From the NCBI RefSeq assembly GCF_014750685.1, contig NZ_JAAXGE010000003.1, forward strand, positions 124,001 through 188,000: a stretch of 64,000 nucleotides of DNA, given 5' to 3'. Shown in pieces: positions 8,898 to 18,610 of the stretch; positions within the stretch are counted from its first letter, which is position 1, and each line of letters opens with the position of its first letter. Below the pieces are notes generated by a model, which was given only the letters and a program-made list of their open reading frames with translations, did not search any database and had not been told where the DNA came from. This stretch comes from Bacteroides sp. GM023. GTDB lineage: Bacteria; Bacteroidota; Bacteroidia; Bacteroidales; Bacteroidaceae. The position numbers and the translations under genes were made by a program.

Positions 8898-8923
8898 TTC
8901 TGACGGGTTTCAGATAATTCGAG

Positions 8924-8931
8924 TATCTTTG
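8924..8931 (+). promoter_or_regulatory. -7 element before the alcohol dehydrogenase gene
   Basis: TATCTTTG matches TAnnTTTG and lies 45 bases before the preferred ATG at 8976. It follows the stop of the 46-aa frame, so the dehydrogenase has its own start of transcription. The upstream GTG at 8940 is too close to be a convincing start. Confidence 0.55.
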
Positions 8932-8975
8932 CAAGGATAGTGACTAATAAACAAAATAAGAACAAAAGACAAGAT

Positions 8976-10121
8976 ATGGAAAATTTTATCTTTCAGAATC
9001 CTGTGAAACTGATAGTGGGTCACGGGATGATTGCCCGACTGGCTAAAGAGATTCCGTCCGACAAACGTATTATGATTACTTTTGGCGGCGGAAGCGTGAA
9101 GAAAAATGGTGTGTACGACCAGGTAAAGGAAGCACTGAAGAATCATTTTACCGTAGAGTTCTGGGGGATTGAACCCAATCCCTCCATTGAAACTCTCCGT
9201 AAAGCGATTACTTTGGGAAAAGAAGAGAAAGTGGATTACTTATTGGCTGTGGGCGGTGGTTCCGTTATTGACGGCACGAAATTGATTTCTGCAGGTATTC
9301 TGTATGACGGTGATGCCTGGGACTTGGTACTTGCCGGACGTCGTGTCACTCATACCGTGCCGCTGGCTACTGTTTTGACTCTTCCCGCCACTGGCTCGGA
9401 GATGAATAACGGAGCAGTTATCTCCCGTCATGAAACAAAGGAGAAATATCCTTTCAACGCTAATTACCCGGTATTTTCTATTCTTGACCCGGAAGTAACC
9501 TTTACGTTGCCACCCCATCAGGTAGCGTGTGGACTGTCAGACACCTTTGTTCATGTGATGGAACAATATATGACTACTCCCGGACAGAGCCGTATTATGG
9601 ATCGCTGGGCGGAAGGAATTCTGCAAACATTGGTGGAAATAGCTCCCAAAATCCGTGAGAATCAGCATGATTATCAACTGATGGCAGACTTTATGCTTTC
9701 GGCTACAATGGCATTGAATGGTTTTATAGCTATGGGAGTGTCCGAGGATTGGGCGACTCATATGATTGGTCATGAAATCACCGCATTGCACGGATTGACG
9801 CATGGTCATACACTGGCAATTGTTCTTCCGGCTACCCTGCAAGTGCTTCGTGAAGCAAAAGGCGATAAGCTGGTACAATACGGTGAAAGAGTATGGGGAA
9901 TCACTTCCGGCACGAGAGAAGAACGGATTGATAAAGCGATTTGTTGTACGGAAGACTTTTTCCGTTCACTGGGACTCACTACTCGCCTGCATGAAGAAAA
10001 CATAGGGCAGGAGACTATCCTGGAAATTGAACGCCGTTTCAATGAACGTGGTGTTAAATATGGAGAGAACGGAACTGTGACAGGAACTGTTGCCCGTGAG
10101 ATATTGGAGACTGCTCTTTAA
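8976..10121 (+). CDS. Iron-containing alcohol dehydrogenase (YqhD/BDH-like)
   Basis: Group III metal-dependent, NAD(P)H-linked oxidoreductase that probably reduces aldehydes. From the ATG at 8976 the protein has 381 aa, beginning MENFIFQNPVKL, the usual length. The nucleotide-binding GGGSVIDGTK, the LPATGSEMN motif and the metal ligands in HEITALHGLTHGHTLAIVLP (His residues) match the butanol dehydrogenase/YqhD branch. A longer reading from GTG at 8940 would add 12 polar residues and overlaps the promoter, so I reject it. Substrate unknown. Single-gene unit, with a terminator downstream. Confidence 0.9.
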   Translation: MENFIFQNPVKLIVGHGMIARLAKEIPSDKRIMITFGGGSVKKNGVYDQVKEALKNHFTVEFWGIEPNPSIETLRKAITLGKEEKVDYLLAVGGGSVIDGTKLISAGILYDGDAWDLVLAGRRVTHTVPLATVLTLPATGSEMNNGAVISRHETKEKYPFNANYPVFSILDPEVTFTLPPHQVACGLSDTFVHVMEQYMTTPGQSRIMDRWAEGILQTLVEIAPKIRENQHDYQLMADFMLSATMALNGFIAMGVSEDWATHMIGHEITALHGLTHGHTLAIVLPATLQVLREAKGDKLVQYGERVWGITSGTREERIDKAICCTEDFFRSLGLTTRLHEENIGQETILEIERRFNERGVKYGENGTVTGTVAREILETAL

Positions 10122-10151
10122 TTGTCTTCCCTGTCTATAAGAGAATAAATG

Positions 10152-10193
10152 ACTGTCCTGTAAGTTTCATAAGAAAAGTGCAGGACAGTTTTA
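10152..10193 (+). terminator. Terminator between convergent genes
   Basis: ACTGTCCTG (10152-10160) pairs with CAGGACAGT (10181-10189), followed by a T-rich run ttattattt. It ends the alcohol dehydrogenase transcript and lies against the 3' end of the convergent kinase gene. Confidence 0.7.
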
Positions 10194-11774
10194 TTATTTC
10201 ACAATAATCTCCCGCATCGGAATCCTGAACCAAAAACAAGAGCCTTCCCCTTCTTTGGAATCTACACCAATCACTCCGCCTAATCGTTCCACGATAATAC
10301 GGCAGATAGCCAGTCCGAGCCCTGTTCCTTTTATAAAAGAGTTCAGTTTGACAAAGCGTTCAAATACCTTGTCTGTCTTATCAGCAGGAATCCCGATTCC
10401 TGTATCTTTTACATAAAAGTATATTTCATCTTTTTCCTCTTCAATCCGGTATCCCATTTGGATAGTGCCTTTCGGAGTAAACTTCATGGCATTATTGGCG
10501 AAGTTTATAATAACCTGTGACAGGCGCACGCGGTCAGTGTTAAGGATACATTGCTCTGCTTTTTCCGCAAAAATGATTTGTACGTCCGGTGAGGTATTCT
10601 TTTCTTGCATTTGCCGGCAGATACCGTCCATCAATTCATTAATATCAGTCGGCCCTAATGTAAATTCCATAGTACCCGCTTCAATTTTTGACAAGTCGAG
10701 GATGTCATCTATCAACTGCAATAATAATATATTGTTGCTGGAGATGATTTTCATGAATTCCTGTTTTTCTTCTTCCTCCTGCGATTGGCAAATCATCTCG
10801 GAGAATCCGACGATAGCGTTCAGTGGCGTACGTATTTCATGGCTCATGTTGGCAAGGAAAGCTGATTTCAACCGGTTGGATTCTTCTGCTTTTTCCTTAG
10901 CTTCTTGCAGCATCTTGTCCATTTTTAATTTCTCGGTGATATTTTCGAAACGGAGTAATCCGCCTATGATTTCAGTTTCATCTTTATCGCTGAATACGGG
11001 AGTTGCCGTCACTTCAAAGTCAACATCATCCACTCTGATTGTGTGTCGAATAATTTTCCCTTGCTCGATTGCTTTTTTAAAAGCACATTGTTCGCATGGT
11101 TCATTTCGGAGAGCACTGGTCTGATAGCAAATCTTTCCCGGAATGTATCGTCTTCCTTTTACCAAACTGGTAATCTGCGTTGTCTCCTCCCATTGTACAC
11201 GGTAATTTTTATCAATATAGATAAGCCCGAAATCAATACTTTTCAGAGCTAACTTCTGTTTTCTTAATACCTTCTCCAACTGCTCTTTGGCGGCCACCAC
11301 TTCTCTTTCATAATTCTTGAGTTGGGTAATGTCCCACCGGATTGCCAGCAACCATTTTTTCTCATCTTCCCACGAGATTACTGATTTCACGGCGATAGTA
11401 TCATGTATAATTCCATCCGGAGTTATGTATTTCTCTTCTCCGCGATATACTTTTCCTTCGTGTACAAGTTCTTTGTCGATATTACGGTACTTTTCTCCCC
11501 GTTCTTTGCCGTATATTTCATAGTCTGTATGTCCGGTAGCCTCTTTACTGTCAATCTCTGATTGAATAGACGCTTCTTTGTTCCAGTAATAATACCTGAA
11601 ATCGTTTGTAATGTCTTTTACTATGATTGGGAAAGGGAGATTATCGAGAATATCAAATGAGAAGCGATAGGAGTGATTGGTTTTCTGAATAGTTTTTCGC
11701 AGTTTATGAACTCTGTACAATAGGATGCATATAATAAGGAGTAAAATAATTATTAGTAAATAATTATAACCCAT
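10194..11774 (-). CDS. PAS-domain membrane histidine kinase
   Basis: Sensor kinase of about 526 aa from the ATG at 11774 ([10 protein letters not shown]). One N-terminal transmembrane helix is followed by two PAS-like domains; the second carries a Cys cluster (EPCEQCAF), which may bind a cofactor or sense redox. The kinase core is complete: H-box [17 protein letters not shown]-box [13 protein letters not shown], and G boxes DTGIGIP and GTGLGLAI. No receiver domain and no adjacent response regulator are seen, so its partner is elsewhere. A longer frame opens at 11903, but the promoter at 11844-11874 lies inside that extension, so the start must be at 11819 (MANNILL) or 11774. Confidence 0.87.
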   Translation of the reverse strand: MGYNYLLIIILLLIICILLYRVHKLRKTIQKTNHSYRFSFDILDNLPFPIIVKDITNDFRYYYWNKEASIQSEIDSKEATGHTDYEIYGKERGEKYRNIDKELVHEGKVYRGEEKYITPDGIIHDTIAVKSVISWEDEKKWLLAIRWDITQLKNYEREVVAAKEQLEKVLRKQKLALKSIDFGLIYIDKNYRVQWEETTQITSLVKGRRYIPGKICYQTSALRNEPCEQCAFKKAIEQGKIIRHTIRVDDVDFEVTATPVFSDKDETEIIGGLLRFENITEKLKMDKMLQEAKEKAEESNRLKSAFLANMSHEIRTPLNAIVGFSEMICQSQEEEEKQEFMKIISSNNILLLQLIDDILDLSKIEAGTMEFTLGPTDINELMDGICRQMQEKNTSPDVQIIFAEKAEQCILNTDRVRLSQVIINFANNAMKFTPKGTIQMGYRIEEEKDEIYFYVKDTGIGIPADKTDKVFERFVKLNSFIKGTGLGLAICRIIVERLGGVIGVDSKEGEGSCFWFRIPMREIIVK

Positions 11775-11843
11775 ATAAAATTCGTGAATCCAGGAAATCA
11801 ATAAAATATTGTTTGCCATACTATGTTTGCTATAAATACGGCG

Positions 11844-11874
11844 TAAAGATATAAATTGTTCTGTAATTTTCAAA
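11844..11874 (-). promoter_or_regulatory. Promoter of the histidine kinase gene
   Basis: Minus-strand TTTG (11871-11874), 19-base spacer, TATCTTTA (11844-11851): one mismatch from the TAnnTTTG consensus. It decides against the upstream kinase start at 11903. Confidence 0.65.
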
Positions 11875-12096
11875 AGATAATACATAAATATATTGTTTAT
11901 CAATAATATATTGTGTCGGTGTAATGATATATGATGTGCTAGATGTGGTGCTATGGTATTGTATATTTCTTGTCTAGTATTATATTATTGAGCAATTTCT
12001 GCTTTTTATGTCACGGAAGAATGTATTAATATATTAAATGATGTCTTATGAACTAAAAACGGGTTGGATTTGTTTTAATCAAGTGGAAGTATTTTC

Positions 12097-12104
12097 TATT
12101 TTTG
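12097..12104 (+). promoter_or_regulatory. -7 element for the SLC13 transporter gene
   Basis: TATTTTTG matches TAnnTTTG, 54 bases before the ATG at 12159. A TTTG lies 24 bases upstream, slightly too far for the usual spacing. Confidence 0.5.
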
Positions 12105-12158
12105 TCGACCCAAATTGATTTTTCAAAAAGTCAGAATAAAACAATCATTTAATTACTT

Positions 12159-14018
12159 ATGTTAATAACCATTATTATTCTTGTTCTTTCGGCTATCTTT
12201 TTCGTGAACGGAAAGATTCGTTCAGATATTGTGGCATTGTGTGCATTGGTAGCCTTACTCATTTTTCAGATATTAACCCCTGATGAAGCTCTTTCCGGTT
12301 TTTCTAATTCGGTAGTCATTATGATGATCGGATTGTTCGTAGTGGGCGGAGCTATTTTCCAGACAGGGTTGGCAAAAATGATAAGTTCACGTATTCTTAA
12401 ACTTGCGGGAACGAGTGAGACTCGTCTGTTTCTGTTGGTGATGCTGGTAACTTCCGCGATTGGCGCTTTTGTCAGTAATACCGGAACGGTAGCACTGATG
12501 CTTCCTATTGTAGTCAGTTTAGCCATGAGCGCCGGAATGAATCCGAGCCGGCTGTTGATGCCGTTGGCTTTCGCAAGTAGTATGGGTGGTATGATGACCT
12601 TAATCGGTACCCCGCCTAACCTTGTGATACAGAATACACTGACTTCGGCAGGTTACGAACCACTTTCTTTCTTTACTTTTCTGCCGGTAGGTCTTATCTG
12701 CGTAGCTGTCGGAACACTCGTGTTGATGCCGCTTAGTAAATGGTTCCTTTCAAAGAAGGGGAAGAAAGACGATAACAGCCGTTCGGGTAAATCACTGAAG
12801 CAATTGGTCAATGAATATGGTCTTTCCAGTAATTTGTTCCGTTTGAAGGCGATAGGAGACTCCCGTCTTTTGGGCAAAACCATTATTGATTTGGACATCC
12901 GTCGCAAATATGGTCTGAATATCATAGAAGTGCGACGTGGTGATGCATCGCAACATCGGTTTTTGAAAACGATCACGCAAAAGTTTGCCGCGCCGGATAC
13001 TGTGTTACAAGCGGAAGATATTATATATATAACGGGAGATTTTGAAAAGATTCAATTGTTTGCTGAAGATTATCTGCTGGAAATTCTGGGTGACCATGCA
13101 ACAGAGGAAACAAAAAGCTCTGCGAATTCTCTTGAATTTTATGATATAGGTATTGCGGAAATCGTATTGATGCCTGCATCCAATCTGATAAATCAGACCA
13201 TTAAAGAAGCAGGATTCCGTGATTTATATAATGTAAATGTATTAGGCATCCGCCGTAAAAAAGACTATTTATTGCAAGACTTGGGGAACGAACGGATTCA
13301 TAGCGGCGATGTTCTTTTAGTGCAGGGTACATGGAACAACATAGCCCGCCTTAGCAAAGAAGATTCCGAATGGGTTGTTTTAGGTCAGCCATTGGCGGAA
13401 GCCGCTAAAGTTACTTTAGATTATAAAGCTCCGGTAGCCGCTGCTATCATGGCGCTGATGGTGGCAATGATGGTATTCGACTTTATCCCCATCGCTCCGG
13501 TTACTGCTGTGATGATAGCAGGTATATTGATGGTACTAACCGGGTGTTTCCGTAATGTAGAAGCTGCTTATAAAACAATAAACTGGGAAAGTATCGTGCT
13601 GATTGCCGCCATGCTTCCTATGTCTCTGGCTTTGGAGAAAACAGGAGCTTCAGAGTATATATCCAATACATTGGTGAATGGGTTAGGAGCTTATGGACCT
13701 TTGGCTTTGATGGCAGGTATTTATTTTACGACTTCATTGATGACGATGTTTATCAGTAACACAGCTACGGCAGTACTGCTTGCGCCTATCGCTTTGCAGA
13801 GCGCAATACAAATAGGAGTCAGTCCGGTGCCGTTCCTGTTTGCCGTAACATTGGGCGCAAGTATGTGTTTTGCTTCCCCTTTCTCTACACCACCTAATGC
13901 ATTGGTGATGCCGGCTGGGCAGTATACCTTTATGGATTATGTAAAAGTGGGGTTGCCGTTACAGATTATCATGGGTATTGTGATGATCTTCGTTTTACCT
14001 TTACTTTTCCCCTTCTGA
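12159..14018 (+). CDS. SLC13/DASS family permease with two RCK_C domains
   Basis: Secondary transporter for an anion such as sulfate, phosphate or a dicarboxylate, probably sodium-coupled. The 619 aa form two membrane halves (about residues 1-180 and 410-619) around a soluble middle with two TrkA-C (RCK_C) modules: one ends at ILGDHA near residue 310 and the other covers IVLMPASNLINQTIKEAG to about residue 400. Each half has the family hairpin motif: FVSNTGTVALMLPIV with GTPPN in the first and FISNTATAVLLAPIA with PFSTPPNALV in the second. The substrate cannot be read from sequence. Single-gene unit with its own -7 element and a terminator. Confidence 0.9.
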   Translation: MLITIIILVLSAIFFVNGKIRSDIVALCALVALLIFQILTPDEALSGFSNSVVIMMIGLFVVGGAIFQTGLAKMISSRILKLAGTSETRLFLLVMLVTSAIGAFVSNTGTVALMLPIVVSLAMSAGMNPSRLLMPLAFASSMGGMMTLIGTPPNLVIQNTLTSAGYEPLSFFTFLPVGLICVAVGTLVLMPLSKWFLSKKGKKDDNSRSGKSLKQLVNEYGLSSNLFRLKAIGDSRLLGKTIIDLDIRRKYGLNIIEVRRGDASQHRFLKTITQKFAAPDTVLQAEDIIYITGDFEKIQLFAEDYLLEILGDHATEETKSSANSLEFYDIGIAEIVLMPASNLINQTIKEAGFRDLYNVNVLGIRRKKDYLLQDLGNERIHSGDVLLVQGTWNNIARLSKEDSEWVVLGQPLAEAAKVTLDYKAPVAAAIMALMVAMMVFDFIPIAPVTAVMIAGILMVLTGCFRNVEAAYKTINWESIVLIAAMLPMSLALEKTGASEYISNTLVNGLGAYGPLALMAGIYFTTSLMTMFISNTATAVLLAPIALQSAIQIGVSPVPFLFAVTLGASMCFASPFSTPPNALVMPAGQYTFMDYVKVGLPLQIIMGIVMIFVLPLLFPF

Positions 14019-14039
14019 TAAAAGAGTAAAAAAAATGTG

Positions 14040-14069
14040 AAGGCTGTATTGAAAAATGCAGCCTTTTTT
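14040..14069 (+). terminator. Rho-independent terminator after the SLC13 gene
   Basis: AAGGCTG (14040-14046) pairs with CAGCCTT (14059-14065), followed by a run of T residues. It separates the transporter from the lipoprotein gene. Confidence 0.85.
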
Positions 14070-14092
14070 TATTTAATATCTGCAAATACGAT

Positions 14093-14100
14093 TATCTTTG
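14093..14100 (+). promoter_or_regulatory. -7 element for the LruC lipoprotein gene
   Basis: TATCTTTG, an exact TAnnTTTG match, 74 bases before the ATG at 14175 and directly after the terminator of the preceding gene. Confidence 0.6.
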
Positions 14101-14174
14101 CAGACAGATTACCAGCATATTAATGGTAGCGGATTTTTTCGCATAAATAAAACGAACTCAAGAATTAAGGGATT

Positions 14175-16517
14175 ATGAAACAGAACATTGCAAAAGTATT
14201 GACTTTATCATTGTTGGCAACCTCTGCCAGTTTTATCAGTTGTGTGGATAATGAGAAAAATCTGTTTAATGCAGATCAACTAAGGCAAATTTACGAAGAA
14301 ACTTTTCCGGTAAAGAATATCGATCCTGACGGAGACTGGACTATGTCTCGAAGCGTTGCTGCGCAGGTGGCTGTGGTCGGTGACTTAGGAGTAGATTATC
14401 CGATACGGATATTTGATGCAAATCCATTGACTTCAGGAAGTACAGCGAAACTTTTAGCAGAAGGTGCTGTGAATCTAAATACATCATTGGATGTTGTGAT
14501 GGACTGTCCGACAGCGCTTGACAGAGTGTTTGTAGCACGTGTAGATAAGAAAGGGCGTTATCTTGTGCAGCCGGTAGCCGTTCAAAATGGAGAGGTAAGG
14601 GCTTATTTCGGAGATAAAGATATATCTACACGTTCTACACGGGCTACGACGGGGATTCCTACCATGGAAGCTCCTTATACTGCTGAGTTTATCAGTAGTA
14701 AAAAATCAACAGCTACTGAAATTCAAGCAGATTGGGATTTGGGGGCAGGCTCAGGTTGGAGCGGTAACTATAGTGAATATCCTGTTTTCGGGCAAAGTGA
14801 ACGTTGGTTTATGATTAAAGAGGGAAAGACTTTTAAAGGAGGATTCAAAACCAGTGGAACTAGTGGTGGTGCTCAGACCGTGAAAGCGATTATTTCTCAA
14901 GGAAGTACATGGGTTATTGAAAACAGCTATCAATTTGATAATATTGCAGAAATTATAGTTGAGGACGGTGGAAAGATAGAGATTACTAAAAATGGAAATC
15001 TGATATTGACTCAAGCTTCCTACATAACTGTAATGCCGGGAGGAAGTATTACTGGTGAAGGAAGTATTAAAATAACCAATGGGTCTGCTGATCGTAAAAA
15101 TTATAATGCAGGTACTATACAATGTTCTTTGTTAGATTTCAATGGCGGAGGCGCTGGTGGATTCTATAATTATGGAACACTTAAACTGGATCGTTACGAT
15201 GCTTCTACTAATGATATGTTGTTGGTAAATCATGGCACTATTGAAGCAGGTAGCATTAATGGTAATAACAATACCCACATAAAGAACGGATGCTATATGA
15301 AGGTGACAGGAATGTTCCAATTTGGCACCCTTGTGATGGGGAATACCTCCGAAGCTATTTGTGGAGAACTCGGTTATAATGGAAATAACAATGATATTGT
15401 GATGGAAAAGCAATCCATGTTAACTTGTACAGGACAAGCCAGCCTATATAGAAATGTGACCGGTCCAACAGAAGGAACTGCCTTATTAAAAATTCATACG
15501 ATTGCTAATACTCAAGGTTTGGCTTATTCCAATTCTAAAGTGACGAATAATATCATTTGTGAAATAACAGACCAAACATCGAATGGTAAAAATCAATGGG
15601 AATGGAGTCCTTTTGATTGGTTGGTATATAAAGGATTGCAAAACTCCGCAACCTATTGTAATCCGGGCAAAGCCGATTTTATACTTCCTGCTGACGGAGA
15701 CTGTATAAAGGGTGGATATGATTCAGATGAAGAACCGGATAATGTAGAAACTCAATATGCCGTTTATTCATATGCTTTTGAAGACAACTATCCCAAAGCT
15801 GGTGACTATGACTTTAATGATATTGTGCTGAATGTAACTTTACCGGCAGCTGGTAATGAAGTGAAAGAGTTGAAATATACCATTGACCTGCGTGCGGTTG
15901 GTGCTGTCAAGCAGCTGGGTGCCGGACTTAGAATACTGGGAATAGATAAAAGCAATGTGGAATCAGTAAGCTTTGATAGAGGTGCTACTCAACGTACCGG
16001 CTCTTTGAATTCCGGTATATTTGAAAATGCGTCTTACGAGACGAATGGTAACGAACTGGTAATTCCATTATTTGGTGATGCACATTATATATATGGATAT
16101 ACAGGGGGACAGCGTCCTATGATAAATACAGGAAATACAACTACTTCTCTCACAGATATATATACTCTTGATGTAACGATCAAACTTAAAAATGCCATAT
16201 CCATTCCCAGTGCGACAAAGGCTTTAGACTTCTTTATTGCCTATCAAAGTATCGGCAAAAAGAGAACGGAAGTCCATTTGAACCAGTTTAATTCGGCAAC
16301 AGCGAATGGTCAGCTAGCGGATAGTAATGTACTTGAAGTTATTAAAGCGGTCAATAACACATGGGCTCTTTGTGTTCCGGATAAATTTGCTTATCCAACA
16401 GAAAGTACAGTGATAACGGATGCCTATGCAAAATTTGCAGACTGGGCACGTGACCAAAGTACGAATACTGATTGGTACAACACACCGATTAGTACTAATA
16501 AGGTGATACGCTATTAA
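14175..16517 (+). CDS. LruC domain-containing lipoprotein
   Basis: 780-aa secreted protein. The N-terminus MKQNIAKVLTLSLLATSASFISC is a lipoprotein signal peptide with a lipobox-like Cys at about residue 23. Residues 220-480 are Gly/Asn-rich and repeatedly alternate short strands (GGKIEITKNGNLILTQ, GGSITGEGSIKITNG), suggesting a parallel beta-helix or adhesin-like solenoid. The C-terminal part has the diagnostic YPKAGDYDFNDIVLNV, the hallmark of the Bacteroidales LruC (DUF4842) domain, followed by about 200 residues of beta-rich sequence. It is probably surface exposed. Function is unknown. A paralogous N-terminus is at the left edge of the window. Confidence 0.85.
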   Translation: MKQNIAKVLTLSLLATSASFISCVDNEKNLFNADQLRQIYEETFPVKNIDPDGDWTMSRSVAAQVAVVGDLGVDYPIRIFDANPLTSGSTAKLLAEGAVNLNTSLDVVMDCPTALDRVFVARVDKKGRYLVQPVAVQNGEVRAYFGDKDISTRSTRATTGIPTMEAPYTAEFISSKKSTATEIQADWDLGAGSGWSGNYSEYPVFGQSERWFMIKEGKTFKGGFKTSGTSGGAQTVKAIISQGSTWVIENSYQFDNIAEIIVEDGGKIEITKNGNLILTQASYITVMPGGSITGEGSIKITNGSADRKNYNAGTIQCSLLDFNGGGAGGFYNYGTLKLDRYDASTNDMLLVNHGTIEAGSINGNNNTHIKNGCYMKVTGMFQFGTLVMGNTSEAICGELGYNGNNNDIVMEKQSMLTCTGQASLYRNVTGPTEGTALLKIHTIANTQGLAYSNSKVTNNIICEITDQTSNGKNQWEWSPFDWLVYKGLQNSATYCNPGKADFILPADGDCIKGGYDSDEEPDNVETQYAVYSYAFEDNYPKAGDYDFNDIVLNVTLPAAGNEVKELKYTIDLRAVGAVKQLGAGLRILGIDKSNVESVSFDRGATQRTGSLNSGIFENASYETNGNELVIPLFGDAHYIYGYTGGQRPMINTGNTTTSLTDIYTLDVTIKLKNAISIPSATKALDFFIAYQSIGKKRTEVHLNQFNSATANGQLADSNVLEVIKAVNNTWALCVPDKFAYPTESTVITDAYAKFADWARDQSTNTDWYNTPISTNKVIRY

Positions 16518-16551
16518 TAGATTAAAATCATACTTGGAGTGATGATAATTT

Positions 16552-17292
16552 CTAAAATCCTCTGATAACGAGCTGGCTTTTTATATGGTAATTTTTAATC
16601 GTCCATACTACCATATATCCACCTGCTCCGTCGCTATTCATCATAAAGAGGAAGAAGGTATTGTCATCACTCAAAGCTATGTGAGTAAAGTTATCACCAG
16701 GTTCATATAAGTATTGCAAATTCTCTTTCGGGAATTGTAATACCCCACCGGGATAAGTAACAGTGACAGACTCATATTCATATCGGGGAATATTACCATC
16801 TATTCCCCATAAACTTTCCACTCCGTCAATACTCTTCAACCATCCGTTTTCCTGATCTTTCACCAGTTTGTGACTCTTGGCATTGAATGGTCGTCTTTTG
16901 ATTTCTATACTCAAAGTATCATTCCCATACTTGAAGATGTCTTTAGAAGATGATATTTGAGGTAACTGTTTCAATTCAGAAAGATAACGGATACGGCTTT
17001 TATGTATTCTTCCCGTTTTCGATTCTGTTCCTGAATAAATCATTGTCATACCATTTTTTGCTCCATATTCGATATGATGCCAATTATCCTTAGCCTCATC
17101 CTCTATTTCCGAACGAGTATTCCAGTCGAAAAATACCTGATTGTTATAAAGCTTGTCAATAATCAGCATGCTGCTGTCAGCACGTACATTGGTGTATCCA
17201 TCAGGATCATAGATAATTCCCAACCATTCAATTTGGGCATGAACAGAAAATATACTCAGGAATAGTAGTATTGATAGTACAATTGGCTTCAT
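16552..17292 (-). CDS. Secreted hypothetical protein with SH3-like N-terminal region
   Basis: 246 aa with a clear signal peptide (MKPIVLSILLFLSIFSVHAQ, cleavage after VHA). The first mature segment, IYDPDGYTNVRADSS, resembles the start of bacterial SH3 domains (DPDGYTNVR), often found in cell-wall or peptide-binding exported proteins. The remainder (YPGGVLQFP, DGAGGYMVVWTIKNY) is not recognised. Convergent with the LruC gene, with only 34 bases between them and no obvious terminator. No clear operon partner. It might act in the periplasm, but a specific role cannot be given. Confidence 0.7.
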   Translation of the reverse strand: MKPIVLSILLFLSIFSVHAQIEWLGIIYDPDGYTNVRADSSMLIIDKLYNNQVFFDWNTRSEIEDEAKDNWHHIEYGAKNGMTMIYSGTESKTGRIHKSRIRYLSELKQLPQISSSKDIFKYGNDTLSIEIKRRPFNAKSHKLVKDQENGWLKSIDGVESLWGIDGNIPRYEYESVTVTYPGGVLQFPKENLQYLYEPGDNFTHIALSDDNTFFLFMMNSDGAGGYMVVWTIKNYHIKSQLVIRGF

Positions 17293-18096
17293 AAATAAGG
17301 ACTTTTTCCAAAAGTATGAAAAAGTAACGTATCTGATACTATATTTATGTATTATTTTAGTTCAAAAATTATTTTCTCAATATGTTTGATAAAAGCCTGT
17401 TTATGTATCTATTTTCTATGAAATAGTCAGAAATATTATTCCATATGTTTTTAGTTTTTCCTCTATTAGATGAGAAAAGTGCTTCCGTCTACCTAAATAT
17501 ACGGTTGTTTTAGGGAAAAAGACCGTATGATTACACTAAAAAGACCGTAATGTTTGTTGAAAACATGTGGATGAAGTAAGCAAAACATGCGGATGGCGTC
17601 ACTAAAAGCTATGTATAAAGACACTAAAGCATTGCTTTAGCGTCACTATACCTAATGGTTTGTTGGCATTTCTCATTTTAGAGCCCGTTAATTCTCTATT
17701 TATACCGTTAATCTGAATAAATGAAATCTGATAAATTGACCTCTATTGGCTTAAATTGTAACTAATGGAAAAGATAAGGATGAAAGAAATGTCTATTTGT
17801 GAAAAATAGAGCCTTTTGACTAAATTGGTGATTTGTACAAAAGGCTCTGTAATGGCGAAAAAATAGTAACCTTGTAATCGGATTCAGAAAACGCTCTTCT
17901 AGCCGATTACAAATTACAAAATGTCAGAATGTCAAAGAACGAGGCTAGTTATCTGCTTTATTGAAGCAGAATAATAATTAGTACTTTTATTATCGGATTG
18001 AAAATCCTAATGTTTAAAACTGCTGGATAACATATCCAGCAGGACGGGCTGAAATAGTCAATCTATAATTAGAGTAAAATACATGTGCTAATAAAT
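17293..18096. other. Gene-free, hairpin-rich stretch
   Basis: 804 bases with no convincing reading frame. They carry at least five inverted repeats: CTAAAGC/GCTTTAG (17624-17640), AGAGCCTTTTG/CAAAAGGCTCT (17808-17848), TTGTAATCGG/CCGATTACAA (17872-17912), TCTGCTT/AAGCAGA (17952-17970) and CTGCTGGATA/TATCCAGCAG (18020-18042). Short direct repeats (AAAACATG plus GGATG at about 17561 and 17582; GCGTCACTA twice) are also present. It could be an eroded element, a structured RNA, or a series of terminators on the minus strand. Confidence 0.6.
18020..18042 (-). terminator. Probable terminator of the Rhs-tip/immunity unit
   Basis: Perfect 10-bp stem CTGCTGGATA/TATCCAGCAG with a 3-base loop; on the minus strand it is followed by TTTTAAAC. 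It lies 54 bases after the stop of the gene ending at 18097. Confidence 0.55.
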
Positions 18097-18552
18097 TTAT
18101 AATTTCCCACCTCCTATTTTAAACATCATTTCATAATATTCAATTTTATCTTTGGGAAATACTATTACTATTTTTTTTTCTGGGATTCTTTTTTTACCAA
18201 AACCGCCAAGCAGAATTCCTAATTTGTAAAAATTCATATATTTCCCATTGTCTGGCGTTGGCGTGTCGAATTTTGATAACTTACATACGGCCTCTTTGTC
18301 GTTTAAAATTTCTATATCTTTAAATAAGACTTTTAAGCCACTATTTATAGGTATCTCTATAGAAAATAAATTATTATTTTCATATTTAAAGATTGCACCA
18401 TTTCTTGGTTCATGAATTTGATTAATCAAATTATTTACATGAAATGACGTAGGAGGGCCTAATAACAGTTCAACTTTTTGTTGTGTCATACCAAAGACTA
18501 TTTCCTTTTCTTTAAAAAAGATACCTTTAAGGGGGTTGATTATAATTTCCAT
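18097..18552 (-). CDS. Hypothetical protein, putative immunity partner of the Rhs tip
   Basis: Preferred ATG at 18552 gives 151 aa starting MEIIINPLKGIFF; a longer frame from 18639 overlaps the toxin fragment and adds a lysine-rich head, so it is less likely. No signal peptide or membrane helix is seen. I do not recognise the family; the segment FGMTQQKVELLLGPP resembles small SMI/KNR4-like or other immunity folds only loosely. The role is inferred from position: it follows a polymorphic Rhs C-terminal toxin by 58 bases on the same strand, the usual place for a cognate immunity gene. Base composition is more AT-rich than its neighbours. Confidence 0.55.
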   Translation of the reverse strand: MEIIINPLKGIFFKEKEIVFGMTQQKVELLLGPPTSFHVNNLINQIHEPRNGAIFKYENNNLFSIEIPINSGLKVLFKDIEILNDKEAVCKLSKFDTPTPDNGKYMNFYKLGILLGGFGKKRIPEKKIVIVFPKDKIEYYEMMFKIGGGKL

Positions 18553-18610
18553 ATTTACAAAATTTATGAACCTTTGCATTGATTTTTTAACATTTTTGCT
18601 TCTTCTGGGG

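Larger units (their letters stand above)
11775..12158. other. Divergent promoter region between the kinase and SLC13 genes
   Basis: 384 AT-rich bases between two divergent genes. They contain the kinase promoter (11844-11874, minus) and a -7 element for the transporter (12097-12104, plus). No other gene or RNA was recognised. Confidence 0.6.

Noticed and set aside
8940..8975. GTG-started extension of the alcohol dehydrogenase (MTNKQNKNKRQD)
   Set aside because: The extension overlaps the predicted transcription start and is not family-like; ATG 8976 gives the normal N-terminus.
11775..11903. Upstream 43-codon extension of the histidine kinase
   Set aside because: A promoter (TTTG-N19-TATCTTTA) sits inside the extension, so it would not be in the mRNA.
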